Positions 63,613-64,000 of a stretch of DNA of 64,000 nucleotides are shown here, in pieces. Source of the stretch: Sporosarcina sp. PTS2304. Its GTDB lineage: Bacteria; Bacillota; Bacilli; Bacillales_A; Planococcaceae. The stretch's first letter is position 1; the number at the start of each line of letters is the position of its first letter. The position numbers and the translations under genes are program-made. Location of the stretch: the NCBI RefSeq assembly GCF_003351785.1, contig NZ_CP031230.1, positions 3,386,501-3,450,500 of the forward strand, given 5' to 3'. The notes beneath the pieces were generated by a model. The model saw only the letters and a program-made list of their open reading frames with translations, did no database searches and was not told the origin of the DNA.

Positions 63613-64000
63613 ATGAAGAAAATAGTACCAGTTACTTTATTTTTGTTGGTAGCTTTGTTTTTGTCTGCATGTTCGGACAATAGTGAATCTGCTAAAGGAG
63701 AAGCGCCAGAAGGAGACAAGCAAGCGTAATCTGGCGCGCAAATAGCCGTTGTAGAGAAATTTATCGACATTACGTATTTTGATGAAGGAACATACGATGA
63801 CTTCAAAGCACTTTATACAGATCTAAAGAGTGTCAATTCGAAAGAAGAATTCGACGAGTTTCGTAAAAGCAACGATCTCAAAAAGACATTTCCCATTGAT
63901 TATGATAAGCCTGAAGAAATTAATAAGCATTTAGTCGTTAAAGAAGTTGACGCAAATCATGCTGAAGTTTATTGGGTGAAAGATGTAAAAGAGGATAAAA
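63613..64000 (+). pseudogene. Lipoprotein gene with in-frame stop, cut by the window edge
   Basis: ATG 63613 opens a signal peptide with lipobox LFLSACS (Cys20), then a Glu/Ser-rich stretch ending KQA at a TAA (63727-63729). The same frame continues open to the window end (SGAQIAVVEKFIDITYFDEG, TYDDFKALYTDLKSVNSKEE, FDEFRKSNDLKKTFPIDYD), reading as the soluble domain of a secreted lipoprotein of unknown family. A single base change would repair the stop. GAGGAGAATGTGACTT precedes the ATG. The 3' end is outside the window, so I call it a probable pseudogene; a 38-residue lipopeptide is the alternative. Confidence 0.65.

Overview
The window looks like chromosome from a Gram-positive, endospore-forming, flagellated, S-layer-bearing member of Bacillales, most likely Sporosarcina or a close Planococcaceae relative. 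This is inferred from gene order (DUF1146-murA-spoIID-spoIIQ-spoIIID-mbl-flhO-flhP-fabZ-ywpF-ssbB-ywqA, as in the ywm-ywp-ywq area of Bacillus subtilis) and from an S-layer protein whose N-terminus resembles the Sporosarcina/Lysinibacillus type. No rRNA, tRNA or CRISPR array was seen.

Layout. 1-8 kb: end of an upstream operon, a DUF1146 protein, murA, an IS66 element, and the sporulation genes spoIID, spoIIQ and spoIIID. 7-14 kb: the glycerol regulon glpD-glpP, glpF and glpK with two leader terminators, and a 1.6 kb block of structured repeats wedged between glpF and glpK. 14-19 kb: mbl, flhO, flhP, an EpuA-family protein, fabZ, a small protein and a lipoprotein. 18.8-29 kb: an IS256 element, ywpF, ssbB, a SNF2 helicase with a SWIM-domain partner, an XRE regulator, an IDEAL-like protein and a second copy of the structured repeat. 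29-39 kb: cell-envelope genes (Yip1-like plus HlyD-like pair, NERD protein, SLH-CAP protein, S41 protease, nucleotide-sugar dehydrogenase plus TagA-type glycosyltransferase). 39-51 kb: the SLH S-layer protein and two large secreted paralogues, then a group II intron remnant. 51-56 kb: a ComM/YifB ATPase overlapping a REP-type transposase, a stop-interrupted IS110 transposase and a broken Abi gene. 56-64 kb: a third large secreted paralogue, a surface-protein fragment, repeat-rich spacer, a transglutaminase-like protein and a lipoprotein pseudogene cut by the window edge.

The most unusual feature is a family of intergenic arrays built from strictly phased 21-bp units with a CGCTCATAGA core (reverse complement TCTATGAGCG). 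Four loci carry 19, 14, 16 and 28 units. Each begins shortly after a Rho-independent terminator. The IS66 and the IS256 both sit inside such arrays with perfect 8-bp target duplications, and removing the insertions restores the 21-bp register exactly. A second non-coding repeat family (elements A and B, joined by a conserved linker) occurs at 10.6-12.2 kb and, inverted, at 28.5-29.3 kb. A third family (GGTGCCTGTG... motif plus a downstream hairpin) brackets the ComM-REP transposase pair and recurs at 60-63 kb.

How the genes work together: murA, mbl, wecC-tagA and the SLH proteins build the wall, its secondary polymer and the S-layer. spoIID, spoIIQ and spoIIID act in engulfment and mother-cell gene control. 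The glp genes import and oxidise glycerol under GlpP antitermination.
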